Positions 26,906-36,466 are shown, numbered from the stretch's first letter. The stretch is DNA of 64,000 bases from Paraburkholderia kirstenboschensis (GCF_904848585.1 NZ_CAJHCR010000003.1:124001-188000), one strand, 5' to 3'. Notes: generated by a model not told the origin, from the sequence alone. Translations and numbers: made by a program.

Positions 26906-28453
26906 TTGACAGAAGCGACCACGCAGCGGAGGCCGGGCCGTGCGCCCGATGTGCCGGCACCTCGGGAAATTCTGCAACTCAAGGGTGTGAGCAAGCGGTT
27001 CCCCGGGGTCGTGGCGCTCGATGGCATCGATCTCGATCTGCGTTCCGGAGAGGTACACGCCGTCTGCGGAGAGAACGGCGCGGGCAAATCGACGCTGATG
27101 AAAATCATCAGCGGCCAGTACCACGCGGACGACGGCGTCATCTGCTACGAGGGCAAGCCGGTGCAGTTCGTATCCACCTCGGACGCCCAGGCGGCAGGCA
27201 TTGCAATCATCCACCAGGAGTTGAACCTGGTGCCGCACCTGTCGGTCGCGGAGAACATCTACCTTGCGCGCGAACCCAAGCGCGGCCCGTTCGTCGACTA
27301 CCGCACGCTGAACGCGAACGCGCAGCGCTGCCTGCAGCGCATCGGGCTGAATGTGTCGCCAACCACATTGGTCGGCGCCCTCTCGATTGCGCAGCAGCAG
27401 ATGGTGGAGATCGCAAAGGCGCTATCACTGGATGCGCGCGTGCTCATCATGGACGAGCCCACGTCATCGCTGACCGAATCGGAAACGGTTCAACTCTTTC
27501 GGATCATCAGGGAACTGCGCGCCGACGGCGTAGCGATTCTTTACATCTCGCATCGGCTCGACGAGATGGCGGAGATCGTGGACCGCGTCACGGTGTTGCG
27601 CGATGGCCGCCATATCGCAACGAGCGATTTCGCATCGACCACCATCAACGAAATCGTGGCCCGGATGGTGGGGCGTGCGCTTGACGACGCGTATCCGCCG
27701 CGCGAGTCGGTCCCCACGGATCAGGTCCTGATGCGGGTGCGCGATCTGCAGCGGACAGACACGTTCGGCCCTCTCTCGTTCGACTTGCGCAAGGGCGAGA
27801 TTCTCGGTTTCGCAGGACTGATGGGCGCGGGGCGCACGGAAGTCGCCCGCGCGATCTTCGGCGCCGAGCGGCCCGACTCCGGCTCGATCCTGCTGGGTGA
27901 CACGCCCGTGGCGATCCGCTCGCCGCGCGAGGCTATCCGCCACGGGATCGCCTACCTGTCGGAGGACCGGAAGAAAGACGGCCTCGCACTCTCGATGCCG
28001 GTGTCGGCAAACATCACGCTGGCCAACGTACGCGCTATTTCGTCACGTGGCTTCCTGCGTTTTTCCGAAGAGACGGCTATCGCCGAGCGCTACGTTCGCG
28101 AACTCGCGATCCGCACACCGACGGTCAGGCAGATTGCGAGGAATCTTTCTGGCGGCAACCAGCAGAAGATCGTCATCAGCAAATGGTTGTACCGCGGCTC
28201 GCGCATCCTCTTTTTCGATGAGCCGACGCGAGGCATCGACGTCGGCGCGAAGTACGCAATTTACAAGCTGATGGACCGGCTGGCCGCGGACGGAGTCGGC
28301 GTTGTTCTGATCAGTTCCGAGTTGCCCGAGCTGCTCGGCATGACCGATCGCATCGCCGTGTTTCACGAGGGGCTCATTACCGCAGTACTCGAAACCAGAC
28401 GGACCAGTCAGGAGGAGATCTTGCACCACGCATCCGGGAGAAGTCATGCTTGA
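26906..28453 (+). CDS. Sugar ABC transporter ATP-binding protein (two NBDs, RbsA/XylG type)
   Basis: A 515-residue protein with two nucleotide-binding domains. The first has Walker A GENGAGKSTLMK and Walker B LIMDEPTSSL; the second has the degenerate A loop GLMGAGRTEVAR, signature LSGGNQQKIVISKWL and FFDEPTRGID. This arrangement is that of RbsA/AraG/MglA. I chose the TTG at 26906 because GGAG lies about seven bases upstream; an earlier TTG at 26894 would add four residues and lacks a site. Its end overlaps the permease start by eight bases. It energises uptake of a monosaccharide together with the permease and binding protein. Confidence 0.92.
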   Translation: MTEATTQRRPGRAPDVPAPREILQLKGVSKRFPGVVALDGIDLDLRSGEVHAVCGENGAGKSTLMKIISGQYHADDGVICYEGKPVQFVSTSDAQAAGIAIIHQELNLVPHLSVAENIYLAREPKRGPFVDYRTLNANAQRCLQRIGLNVSPTTLVGALSIAQQQMVEIAKALSLDARVLIMDEPTSSLTESETVQLFRIIRELRADGVAILYISHRLDEMAEIVDRVTVLRDGRHIATSDFASTTINEIVARMVGRALDDAYPPRESVPTDQVLMRVRDLQRTDTFGPLSFDLRKGEILGFAGLMGAGRTEVARAIFGAERPDSGSILLGDTPVAIRSPREAIRHGIAYLSEDRKKDGLALSMPVSANITLANVRAISSRGFLRFSEETAIAERYVRELAIRTPTVRQIARNLSGGNQQKIVISKWLYRGSRILFFDEPTRGIDVGAKYAIYKLMDRLAADGVGVVLISSELPELLGMTDRIAVFHEGLITAVLETRRTSQEEILHHASGRSHA

Positions 28454-29477
28454 AATCACATCGGGCCGCACGCAGGCCTCGGACAAACAGGCACGACAGC
28501 GACGCCGCGACCTGATTCAGAAATTTGCCGCGCTGGGTAGCCTCGTAGTACTGATCGTCGCATTTTCGCTAACCAGTGCTGCATTTTTCTCTGTCGGCAA
28601 CCTGATGACGGTTGCCCTGCAGGTCACGTCCATTGCGTATCTCGGTGTGGCCGCAACGTGCGTCATCATCACCGGAGGCATCGACCTGTCGGTCGGATCG
28701 GTGCTGGCGCTAGCGGGTGTCGCGGCCGCCCTGCTCGTCAAGGCCGGCTTACCTGTACCCGTCGGGATGGCGGGCGGCATGCTCGTCGGTGCAGCCTGCG
28801 GATGGGTCAACGGCATCTGCGTGACGCGCATGGGGCTGCCTCCGTTCATCGCAACCCTCGGCATGATGCTCGTCGCTCGCGGTCTCGCCCTGCAGATCAC
28901 GGGCGCGAGACCCGTCTCCGGGCTCGGCGACGCCTTTGGCGAACTGGGCAACGGCGCGCTCTTCAAGGTCTCTCATATCGGTGCTGACGGCTTCCCCGAC
29001 ACGGTCTTTCCAGGCATTCCATATCCCGTCGTCATCATGGTGATCCTGTTCGCGGCGATTTCCGTTCTGCTGTCGCGAACCTCGCTCGGCCGTCACATCT
29101 ACGCGGTCGGATCGAACGCGGAAGCCGCGCGGCTTTCCGGCGTCAACGTGCAAGGCGTCAAGCTCTTCACCTACGTCCTGTCCGGATTGCTGGCAGGCGC
29201 TACCGGCTGCGTGCTGATGTCGCGCCTCGTCACCGCCCAGCCGAACGAAGGCGTGATGTACGAACTCGACGCCATCGCAAGCGCGGTGATCGGCGGCACG
29301 TCACTGATGGGCGGCGTCGGCACGATCTCCGGCACCGCCATCGGCGCATTCGTGATCGGCGTGCTGCGCAACGGCCTGAACATGAACGGAGTATCGAGCT
29401 TCATCCAGCAGATCATCATCGGTGTCGTCATTCTCGGCACTGTATGGATCGACCAACTCCGAAACCGGAAGTTGTAA
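28446..29477 (+). CDS. Sugar ABC transporter permease (RbsC-like)
   Basis: A 343-residue inner-membrane permease with about nine to ten helices. Family motifs include CVIITGGIDLSVGSVLALAG and the cytoplasmic loop GRHIYAVGSNAEAARLSGVNV, plus LDAIASAVIGGTSLMGGVGT, all typical of RbsC/AraH permeases. It is the second gene of the operon and the binding protein follows after 39 bases. Confidence 0.93.
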   Translation: MLEITSGRTQASDKQARQRRRDLIQKFAALGSLVVLIVAFSLTSAAFFSVGNLMTVALQVTSIAYLGVAATCVIITGGIDLSVGSVLALAGVAAALLVKAGLPVPVGMAGGMLVGAACGWVNGICVTRMGLPPFIATLGMMLVARGLALQITGARPVSGLGDAFGELGNGALFKVSHIGADGFPDTVFPGIPYPVVIMVILFAAISVLLSRTSLGRHIYAVGSNAEAARLSGVNVQGVKLFTYVLSGLLAGATGCVLMSRLVTAQPNEGVMYELDAIASAVIGGTSLMGGVGTISGTAIGAFVIGVLRNGLNMNGVSSFIQQIIIGVVILGTVWIDQLRNRKL

Positions 29478-29516
29478 TCAGAAGACGAAGTCCAGACCAC
29501 AATCAAGGAGCGAGAC

Positions 29517-30464
29517 ATGAAAAAGGTATCCGTGCTGGCTGCGGCCGCAGCAATGTGTGCAATGTTCAGCGCGTATGCGCAGGCGGCGGGCGGCGAAATT
29601 GCCGTAATCGTGAAGACGGCGAACTCCAACTACTGGCAGAACGTCCAGAAAGGCGCGACCGCCGCGATGGCCGATGCGAAGGGCTATACGATGACCTTCC
29701 AGGGTCCCGCAGCGGAGTCGGCCATCGCCGATGAAGTCAACATGGTCGAGAATGCCGTGAACCGGCATGTCGCGGGCATCGTGCTGGCGCCGTCCGACCC
29801 CGATGCGCTCGTTCCCGCCATGAAGAAAGCGTGGGAAGCCCATATCCCCGTGGTGCTGATCGACTCGACGGTGTCCGATGCCGGCAAGCAGTACTACCAG
29901 TCGTTCCTCTCTACCGACAACGTGAAAGCCGGCGAACTCTGTGCGAAGGCCATGATCGACCGGGTCGGGCAGACCGGCAAGGTCGCGGTCATGTCGTACG
30001 TGCCGGGAGCGGGCTCGGAAGTCGGCCGCGTCGGCGGGTTCCGCAAGTACATCGCCGCCCATTCGAAGCTGCAACTGGTGGGTCCGTTCTACTCGCAGTC
30101 GCAGATGGCGAATGCCCTGAATCAGACGACCGACGTGCTGTCGGCCAATCCCGACCTCAAGGGCATATTCGGCGCGAACGAGCCTACCGCCGTGGGGATG
30201 GGACGCGCCCTTCAGCAGTCCGGAAAAGGCGGCAAGGTCATTGCAATCGGCTTCGACGGCAACCAGGACCTGCAAGGCTTCGTTCGTGACGGCACGATTC
30301 AGGCCATCGCGGTTCAGAGTTCTTATCAGATGGGCTACAAGGGCATCCAGACCCTCGTCAGCGTGATAGAACGCAAGCCCGTTTCGAAGCAGGTGGACAC
30401 GGGCGTCATGATGGTCGAGAAACAGAACCTCGACTCGTCCGAGGCCAAGAACGTTCTCTATTGA
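29517..30464 (+). CDS. Periplasmic sugar-binding protein (RbsB-like)
   Basis: A 315-residue protein starting with a Sec signal (MKKVSVLAAAAAMCAMFSAY, cleavage after AQA). The mature part is a type 1 periplasmic binding protein (Peripla_BP_4), with IAVIVKTANSNYWQNVQKGA near the start and GIFGANEPTAVGMGRAL and IAIGFDGNQDLQGF later. A GGAGCGAG ribosome binding site precedes it. It delivers the sugar to the permease. Adjacent aldose dehydrogenase genes suggest the ligand is an aldose such as a 6-deoxyhexose or pentose, which is inference. Confidence 0.93.
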   Translation: MKKVSVLAAAAAMCAMFSAYAQAAGGEIAVIVKTANSNYWQNVQKGATAAMADAKGYTMTFQGPAAESAIADEVNMVENAVNRHVAGIVLAPSDPDALVPAMKKAWEAHIPVVLIDSTVSDAGKQYYQSFLSTDNVKAGELCAKAMIDRVGQTGKVAVMSYVPGAGSEVGRVGGFRKYIAAHSKLQLVGPFYSQSQMANALNQTTDVLSANPDLKGIFGANEPTAVGMGRALQQSGKGGKVIAIGFDGNQDLQGFVRDGTIQAIAVQSSYQMGYKGIQTLVSVIERKPVSKQVDTGVMMVEKQNLDSSEAKNVLY

Positions 30465-30471
30465 CGAACGG

Positions 30472-30506
30472 GCCGGCGCGGCGGTTTCTGCAAGCCGTCC
30501 GCCGGC
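30472..30506 (+). promoter_or_regulatory. Intercistronic hairpin after binding-protein gene
   Basis: GCCGGCG pairs with CGCCGGC around a loop, directly after the binding-protein stop. Such hairpins after binding-protein genes often stabilise the upstream mRNA or attenuate transcription, giving more binding protein than downstream enzymes. There is no T-run. Confidence 0.45.
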
Positions 30507-30532
30507 AGTTCCTCCATTCACACACCCCCGTT

Positions 30533-31591
30533 ATGAAAGCCATTGCAACTCACGCGCTGCCACGAAGCGGACTGGCGATGACCACGCTCGGCCTCGGTTG
30601 CTCACAACTGGGCGGCCTCTACAAGCCCATGTCGACCGCCGAGGCCAATGCGCTCCTCGAGTGGGCGTGGGACGCCGGTATCCGCTACTTCGATACTGCG
30701 CCGTTCTACGGCTATACGCTTTCGGAACGGCGAGTCGGACAATCGCTGCAGATGCGCGAGCGCGAACGCTACGTACTGAGCACCAAGGTCGGGCGGCTCA
30801 TGCGGCCCGACGACACGGTTCAGGCGGGCGATGACAACTGGGCGCAACCCCTGCCCTTCCGGCCTCGTTTCGACTATACGTTCGACGGCATCATGCGCTC
30901 GTACGAGGACAGCCAGCAACGCCTCGGCATGCATACGATCGACATTCTCTATGTTCACGACATTGGCGTGGCGACGCACGGCGACGCGCATTCGCGCTAC
31001 TGGGAACAACTGACGCGTGGCGGCGGATTCCGGGCTCTTGCGGAACTGCGCGACGCGCACGCCGTTGCCGCGATTGGACTCGGCGTGAACGAATGGCAGG
31101 TCGCAGCCGACTCGATGCAGGAAGCCGATCTCGACCTCGTCATGCTGGCAGGCCGCTATACGCTGCTCGAACAGGAGGCGCTCTCGCCATTACTCGACCA
31201 GTGTGTGAGCAACGGCGTGCGGATCGTCGCCGGCGGCGTATTCAATTCCGGCGTGCTCGTGGGCAACGGCAAGTTCAACTACGCCGATGCGCCGCCCGAA
31301 GTGGCACGGAAAGTCGCGCGTCTTGCCGACGCATGCGCGAAGTTCGAGGTTCCGCTCGCCGCCGCGGCACTCCAGTTTCCGTTGGCCCACCCGGCCGTCG
31401 TGTCGTGTGTGGTCGGTGCGCGCAGTATCGAGCAGTTGCAAAAGAACATCGCATGGCTTGAAACGCCACTTCCGCCGGAGCTGTGGCAAGCCTTGCAGCA
31501 CGAAGGGCTGATCGCCGGATCGGCTCCGGTTCCCGAGGTCCGCCATTTATACAGAAACGATCAGCCGTCCGGCGATCGACAAGCCCAATAA
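30533..31591 (+). CDS. Aldo/keto reductase, D-threo-aldose (L-fucose) dehydrogenase-like
   Basis: A 352-residue AKR. The catalytic tetrad is visible as Asp54 and Tyr59 in FDTAPFYGYTLSE, Lys85 in STKVG and His142 in LYVHDIG; the C-terminal half has the NAD(P)-binding SVVGARSIEQL-like segment (VVGARSIEQLQKN). The GLGCSQLGGLY start and GYTLSERRVG are characteristic of the D-threo-aldose 1-dehydrogenase/pyridoxal dehydrogenase subgroup, which oxidises L-fucose and related aldoses to lactones. The ATG at 30533 gives the conserved N-terminus. It follows the ABC transporter and precedes a zinc alcohol dehydrogenase. Confidence 0.88.
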   Translation: MKAIATHALPRSGLAMTTLGLGCSQLGGLYKPMSTAEANALLEWAWDAGIRYFDTAPFYGYTLSERRVGQSLQMRERERYVLSTKVGRLMRPDDTVQAGDDNWAQPLPFRPRFDYTFDGIMRSYEDSQQRLGMHTIDILYVHDIGVATHGDAHSRYWEQLTRGGGFRALAELRDAHAVAAIGLGVNEWQVAADSMQEADLDLVMLAGRYTLLEQEALSPLLDQCVSNGVRIVAGGVFNSGVLVGNGKFNYADAPPEVARKVARLADACAKFEVPLAAAALQFPLAHPAVVSCVVGARSIEQLQKNIAWLETPLPPELWQALQHEGLIAGSAPVPEVRHLYRNDQPSGDRQAQ

Positions 31592-31603
31592 AGAGGATGC
31601 CCA

Positions 31604-32611
31604 ATGCTCAGCGTCATTTGTGAATCGCCCGGCGTGCTACGCCGCGAAGACCGCGAACCACCTCACCGCGCAGACGGCGAAGTACTTTTGCGGGTCAGTC
31701 GCGTGGGTATTTGCGGCACGGACATGCACATCTACTCGGGGAACCAGCCTTACCTGCAATACCCGCGGGTGATGGGACATGAACTGTCTGCCATCGTCGC
31801 CGAGGCGGATCCCGGCGCGCACGTCGCGCCCGGCGACGCCGTCTATGTGATGCCGTACCTGTCGTGTGGACAGTGCATCGCCTGCAGGCAGGGGAAAACC
31901 AACTGCTGCGTCAATATCAAGGTGCTGGGCGTGCATCGTGACGGCGCGTTGACTGAATACCTGTCGGTGCCCGCGCAGTTCGTGCACAAGGCCGACGGCG
32001 TGACACTGGACCAGGCGGCGATGCTCGAGTTTCTGGCGATCGGCGCTCACGCGGTTCGACGCGCCGACGTGTTGGCCGGTCAGCGGGTTCTCGTCGTGGG
32101 CGCGGGGCCGATCGGCATGGCGGCGATGCTGTTTGCGAACCTGCGCGGCGGGCGGGTCTCCTGCCTGGATACGCGCGCCGATCGACTTGCGTTCTGCAGC
32201 GAGCACATTGCCGTTTCGACAGTTCAGATTGGGCCGAACGACGTCGACGAACTTGCGGCGCTCACCGACGGCGAGTTCTTCGACGTAGTGTTCGATGCGA
32301 CGGGGAACGTCAATGCGATGAACCGCGGCTTCGAGTTCATCGCCCACGGCGGCAAGTACGTACTGATTTCGATCGTACCCGGCCAGATCACGTTTTCCGA
32401 TCCGGAGTTTCACAAGCGCGAAGCGACCTTGCTCGGCAGCCGCAATGCGACCGCGGAAGACTTCGAGACGGTCCTTGAAGCGATGCGCGCAGGCCGCATC
32501 CCCGACAAGGCGCTCAATACTCACCGGATGAGCCTGGCTGACGTACCTACCGAATTCCCGAAGCTGATGGAGCCTGGGCGGACCGTCGTCAAGGCGCTGG
32601 TCGAATGCTGA
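31604..32611 (+). CDS. Zinc-binding alcohol dehydrogenase (sugar/sugar-acid dehydrogenase)
   Basis: A 335-residue medium-chain zinc dehydrogenase. Catalytic zinc ligands are Cys37 and His59-Glu60 (GHE), and the structural zinc site is Cys88, 91, 94 and 102. The Rossmann motif is VVGAGPIGMAA. Sequence style is that of sorbitol/galactonate/L-gulonate dehydrogenases. It starts 12 bases after the aldo/keto reductase, so it belongs to the sugar operon, where it may oxidise a sugar-acid hydroxyl. It ends at a strong hairpin. Confidence 0.9.
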   Translation: MLSVICESPGVLRREDREPPHRADGEVLLRVSRVGICGTDMHIYSGNQPYLQYPRVMGHELSAIVAEADPGAHVAPGDAVYVMPYLSCGQCIACRQGKTNCCVNIKVLGVHRDGALTEYLSVPAQFVHKADGVTLDQAAMLEFLAIGAHAVRRADVLAGQRVLVVGAGPIGMAAMLFANLRGGRVSCLDTRADRLAFCSEHIAVSTVQIGPNDVDELAALTDGEFFDVVFDATGNVNAMNRGFEFIAHGGKYVLISIVPGQITFSDPEFHKREATLLGSRNATAEDFETVLEAMRAGRIPDKALNTHRMSLADVPTEFPKLMEPGRTVVKALVEC

Positions 32612-32627
32612 CTCTCCTGGACCGGGC

Positions 32628-32659
32628 CGGGGCCGGGCACGTAATCGCGCCCGGCCCCG
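32628..32659. terminator. 11-bp G+C hairpin between convergent operons
   Basis: CGGGGCCGGGC pairs perfectly with GCCCGGCCCCG around a ten-base loop. It separates the plus-strand sugar operon from the minus-strand amidohydrolase gene, both of which end here, so it should act as a bidirectional terminator. Confidence 0.75.
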
Positions 32660-32678
32660 CCGGCGCTTCGCACGTCGC

Positions 32679-33815
32679 TCAAGCAAGCCGATAAACGCTG
32701 GATGCCGTGCCGTGAAACAACGCCGCACGTTCGTCGGCGCTTGCGTGCGCAGTCAGGCGCTTGAACGCATTCCAACCGTTGCTATACGGATACGAGCCTT
32801 TGTCGACCGGGAAATTGCCTTCGAACATGCAACGGTTCGCACCGAAGGCCTCGATGCATGTATGCATCCACGGTTTCCACGTTTCGGCCAATTCAACCGA
32901 CGATGGTGGGCGCTCTCCCTTCTCGAAGTCGAAGCCGTTGATCCGCATCCCCAGACCGCCGACCTTGACGTAGACATTCGGCAGCTGAGCCAGTTGACGC
33001 ATGGAGCGCGACCAGTTGTCGAACACCTCTTTGCGCTTATCCGCGTAGCTGGCGATGCGCACGATCCCGCCGCAGTGGTTGATGATGATCGGCATGTAGG
33101 GGTACGTCTTTGCGAGATCGAATAGCTCGGGAAGCTGCGGAAAGAAGAGCCACGCATCGTACGACAGGCCGCGTGGCGCCAGTTGCGCGACACCTTCACG
33201 ATACTTCGAGTCGAGCAACAGACCCGGCGGAACCGCGGAAAGCGGATTGACCAGCGTTTGATCCGCATCCCAGGTGACCAGATGCCGAACGCCTCGAAAG
33301 CGCCCTTTGCCGGCCTCGATATGTGCGTCGAGAACGCTTTGTACAGCAGCGCCGCGACGAAGATCCGCGTAGCCCACGATGCCCTTCGCGACCTGCGGCG
33401 AACCGGCGGGCAGCGCCGCAACCGCGTTCGCGACGTACTCCGTTTCTCCCACGGGCCGTAGCTCCTCCGGACCCGTCTGACGGTAGCGAGTCAGTCCCTG
33501 CATGAAGACGGACGCCGTGATGTTGTGCCCGGAGCGGACGTCTGCCAGGTAGTCGTCGAGCAGATAGATCCAGCCGGGACGTTCGTAGAAATGATGATGT
33601 GCGTCGACGATCGGCATCTCCGGCTCGATGGCGGCTTCCGTGCCCGAAGCGAGCCATTCCGGGCGAACTGGCAGATAGTTGCTGGTTGTCTTCATGTTGC
33701 GCGCTTCCTCTTCGCCGAACGCATGCCTGGTTTCCATGACAGAAGCCGCAACCGCTGCTGCCGCAGCGGCGAGAAACCTGCGCCTTCCTTGTGAACGAAT
33801 CATGTTCATGGTCAT
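32679..33815 (-). CDS. Tat-exported amidohydrolase (COG3618, lactonase-like)
   Basis: A 378-residue metal-dependent hydrolase. The N-terminus SQGRRRFLAAAAAAV is a twin-arginine signal, so the enzyme probably works outside the cytoplasm. The metal site is IVDAHHHFYERPG (His73-75); GVRHLVTWDAD, IIINHCGG and MFEGNFPVDKGSY are typical of the amidohydrolase_2/COG3618 family, which includes L-fucono- and L-rhamnono-lactonases and 4-sulfomuconolactone hydrolase. Its start overlaps the MFS stop as ATGA, so it is the fourth gene of the minus-strand operon. Likely substrate: a lactone or an amide of the compound imported by that operon. Confidence 0.88.
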   Translation of the reverse strand: MTMNMIRSQGRRRFLAAAAAAVAASVMETRHAFGEEEARNMKTTSNYLPVRPEWLASGTEAAIEPEMPIVDAHHHFYERPGWIYLLDDYLADVRSGHNITASVFMQGLTRYRQTGPEELRPVGETEYVANAVAALPAGSPQVAKGIVGYADLRRGAAVQSVLDAHIEAGKGRFRGVRHLVTWDADQTLVNPLSAVPPGLLLDSKYREGVAQLAPRGLSYDAWLFFPQLPELFDLAKTYPYMPIIINHCGGIVRIASYADKRKEVFDNWSRSMRQLAQLPNVYVKVGGLGMRINGFDFEKGERPPSSVELAETWKPWMHTCIEAFGANRCMFEGNFPVDKGSYPYSNGWNAFKRLTAHASADERAALFHGTASSVYRLA

Positions 33816-35131
33816 TTCTCGCGATTGAATGCATACAGCGACAGCGTTAGCAGGGTCGTGATGCCAAGCACGATCGCAAGTCCCATCATTCCGGCCGTGA
33901 AGGTGCCGAAACTGTCCTTCAGGTAGCCGACGAGATACGGTCCGGCAAAGCCTCCCAATGCGCCAATCGAGTTGATCAATGCGAACCCTCCAGCGGCCGC
34001 CTGCCCCGACAGAAACCGGGCGGGCAATGTGTAGAAGATGGTGCGTCCGGCAATCGTGCCGATCAGTGCCAGCGTCACGCCCACCATCGCCGGGCCGAGT
34101 TGATGAAAGTGGGTGGATACGCCAAGCGCTACTCCGCCGATAAGCAGGCCGGCGGCAAGGTTCGCAATGGCTCCTCCACGGCGATCCACGCGTTTCGCCC
34201 ACCACAGCAGTGCGATCGTGGCAAAGAAGTAAGGCACCGCAGAGAGCCAGCCGGTCTGCGTAACGCTCATTCCGTGCGCCTTGAGCATCTGGGGCAGCCA
34301 GATACCGATTCCATACGAGCCCATCGTGAAGCCGAACGAGATCATCGCGAGAATGTAGACGCGCACATCCTTGAGTGCGGCGCCGAAGTGCTTCTCCTTC
34401 CGCGACGACGAGCCTTCGCGATCGAACGCGCCCTGAAGAGCGTCGCGTTCGGCGGCCGACAACCACTTCGCATCGGCGGGCTGGTCGGCAAGCATCTTCA
34501 GCACGAGGAAGCCGATTACGCATGCGGGCAATCCTTCGATGATGAACATCCACCTCCAACCTGCCAGCCCCAACGCGCCATCCAGTTGCAGCAGCCAGGT
34601 CGAAAGCGGTGCGCCGATCAGCGATGAAAGCGGCGTGGAGACGGTAAACCACGCAAGTACGCGAGTGCGGTACTGAGCGGGAAACCAGAGAGCGAGGAAG
34701 AAGATCACGCCGGGGAAGAAGCCCGCTTCGCCGATTCCCAACAGCAGGCGGATGACATAGAAGCTGTTCGGTCCGACAGCAAAGGAGGTCGCGGCGGCCA
34801 TGAGGCCCCATGTGATCATGATCCGCGCAAGCCAGCGTCGCGCGCCGAAGCGATAGAGCGCGAGGTTGCTCGGGACTTCGAAGATGCAATATCCCGCGAA
34901 CATGATGCCGGCGCCCCAGCCGAACTGGGTTGCAGTGAGCCCCAGATCCTTGTTCATGGTCAGAGCGGCGAAACCGACGCTCGTACGGTCGAGGTAGTTG
35001 AAAAAGTACGCGAGCGCGAGCAGCGGAATGAAGCGCCACGCCGCTTTGCGCACCGCCTGCTGTTCGAGCGAACTGGCGTCGAGGCTGTCGGCAGCCATGC
35101 CTTGGGATATAGATGTCATCGTCGTCTCCAT
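33812..35131 (-). CDS. MFS transporter, anion:cation symporter (ACS) type
   Basis: A 439-residue major facilitator with 12 helices. ACS family hallmarks are YFFNYLDRTSVGFAA in helix 1, GYCIFEVPSNLALYRFGAR between helices 2 and 3, and GIGEAGFFPGVIFFLALWFP. Members import organic acids such as tartrate, glucarate or phthalate with protons. The next gene (CoA-transferase) ends 60 bases upstream and the amidohydrolase overlaps its stop, so it is inferred to import the hydrolysis product. Confidence 0.92.
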   Translation of the reverse strand: METTMTSISQGMAADSLDASSLEQQAVRKAAWRFIPLLALAYFFNYLDRTSVGFAALTMNKDLGLTATQFGWGAGIMFAGYCIFEVPSNLALYRFGARRWLARIMITWGLMAAATSFAVGPNSFYVIRLLLGIGEAGFFPGVIFFLALWFPAQYRTRVLAWFTVSTPLSSLIGAPLSTWLLQLDGALGLAGWRWMFIIEGLPACVIGFLVLKMLADQPADAKWLSAAERDALQGAFDREGSSSRKEKHFGAALKDVRVYILAMISFGFTMGSYGIGIWLPQMLKAHGMSVTQTGWLSAVPYFFATIALLWWAKRVDRRGGAIANLAAGLLIGGVALGVSTHFHQLGPAMVGVTLALIGTIAGRTIFYTLPARFLSGQAAAGGFALINSIGALGGFAGPYLVGYLKDSFGTFTAGMMGLAIVLGITTLLTLSLYAFNREK

Positions 35132-35191
35132 ACACTTCGCCGGTCCGCTGCGAGGATTGGCGCGGCCGGATGGTTTGATGCGTTAGCCGCT

Positions 35192-36466
35192 TCAGGCGCT
35201 GGCAAGCTCGTTGGCAGACGGCGTCGTCTGATCGCCCGGCTGCCGTTCCTGACAGCGGACAACGCAGGCCTCGGTCAACTGCCTGAGATCGTCGGCCGTA
35301 TAGCCAAGCTCGGACAGAAGCGCCTGCGTGTTCTGCCCGAGAGCCGGCGGTGCGGCCCGCAAGCGCAGCCGTTCACCGGCAAGGGTCAGGGGCAACAGTG
35401 CGGTTCGCGTGGCGACCGGCTTTCCGGCTCCGCTTGCATCTGGCGGCAAGGTCACGTCGGCGAGTCCGCCGGTGGCGAGAAGGTGCGGATCGTCGAACAG
35501 ATCCTGCGGCTTGGTGATCGGGGCGTAAGGCAGGCCGATCTGCTCGAAAATCTCGCTGATCTGTGCCGCGCTGAACGCCTCCATGTGCTGGCGCAGCCGG
35601 GGCAGCAACCAGTCCCGCGCCTGAACCCGCTGGTTGTTGGTGGCGATGCGTTCGTCCGCTTTCAGGTCATTCAGCCCGAATGCATCGCAGAAGAGCGCCC
35701 ACTGAGTGTCCGAGACCACGGCAAGGAATATCTGCTCTCCGTCTTTGACGGAGAACACGTCGTACACGGCCCATGCGGAGATGCGGCCTGGCATCGGTGC
35801 GGCGGCCTGGCCGGTCACCGCGAACTGCATCATGTGCTGCGCGACGAGAAACACGTTGTTCTCGAAGAGCGCACTCTGCACTTCCTGACCATGACCGGTG
35901 CGTTCACGCTGCGCAAGCGCAGCCATCGCGCCGATGGCGCCGAACATACCGCCCATGATGTCGTTGACACTCGTGCCGGCGCGCAGCGGGCGGCCTTCGG
36001 GTCCGGTCATATAAGCGAGCCCGCCCATCATTTGCACGACCTCGTCCAGTGCCGTGCGATGGTCGTAAGGACCCGGCAGAAAGCCCTTGTGCGACACATA
36101 GATAAGGCGCGAATTAAGCTTCGACAGGGCGGCGTAGCCAAGCCCCAGCTTGTCCATCGTTCCGCTCTTGAAGTTCTCGCTGAAGATATCGGCGCTGCCC
36201 AGCAGCTTGTGCACGATCTCCAGCCCACGCGGATCTTTGACGTCGACGGCAATGCTTTTTTTGTTCCGGTTGAAGGTGCTGAAGAAACCTGCACCCGAAC
36301 CTCGCAGGGCGCGGGTGCTGTCGCCAGCGATCGGCTCGACCTTGATGACTTCTGCGCCCAGGTCTGCGAGCACCATGCCGCAGGTGGGACCCATCACCAT
36401 GTGGGTCATCTCGACCACACGCACGCCGCTGTACGGCAGCGATTGTTTGTTCTGGACGTCACTCAT
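35192..36466 (-). CDS. Class III CoA-transferase (CaiB/BaiF family)
   Basis: A 424-residue CoA-transferase. Family signatures are VVEMTHMVMGPTCGMVLADLGAEVIKVE at the N-terminus, the GAGFFSTFNRNKKSIAVD segment and the catalytic Asp region ALDEVVQMMGGLAYMTG. It transfers CoA from a donor such as succinyl-CoA or acetyl-CoA to a carboxylic acid. The start at 36466 overlaps the HMG-CoA-lyase stop as ATGA, and it precedes the MFS by 60 bases. Coupling to a lyase suggests it activates a hydroxy-dicarboxylic acid that is then cleaved. Confidence 0.92.
   Translation of the reverse strand: MSDVQNKQSLPYSGVRVVEMTHMVMGPTCGMVLADLGAEVIKVEPIAGDSTRALRGSGAGFFSTFNRNKKSIAVDVKDPRGLEIVHKLLGSADIFSENFKSGTMDKLGLGYAALSKLNSRLIYVSHKGFLPGPYDHRTALDEVVQMMGGLAYMTGPEGRPLRAGTSVNDIMGGMFGAIGAMAALAQRERTGHGQEVQSALFENNVFLVAQHMMQFAVTGQAAAPMPGRISAWAVYDVFSVKDGEQIFLAVVSDTQWALFCDAFGLNDLKADERIATNNQRVQARDWLLPRLRQHMEAFSAAQISEIFEQIGLPYAPITKPQDLFDDPHLLATGGLADVTLPPDASGAGKPVATRTALLPLTLAGERLRLRAAPPALGQNTQALLSELGYTADDLRQLTEACVVRCQERQPGDQTTPSANELASA

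Noticed and set aside
33834..35135. Upstream extension of the amidohydrolase frame to 818 codons
   Set aside because: The extension overlaps the MFS gene in another frame. The amidohydrolase has its own ATG at 33815 with a Tat signal and ATGA overlap.
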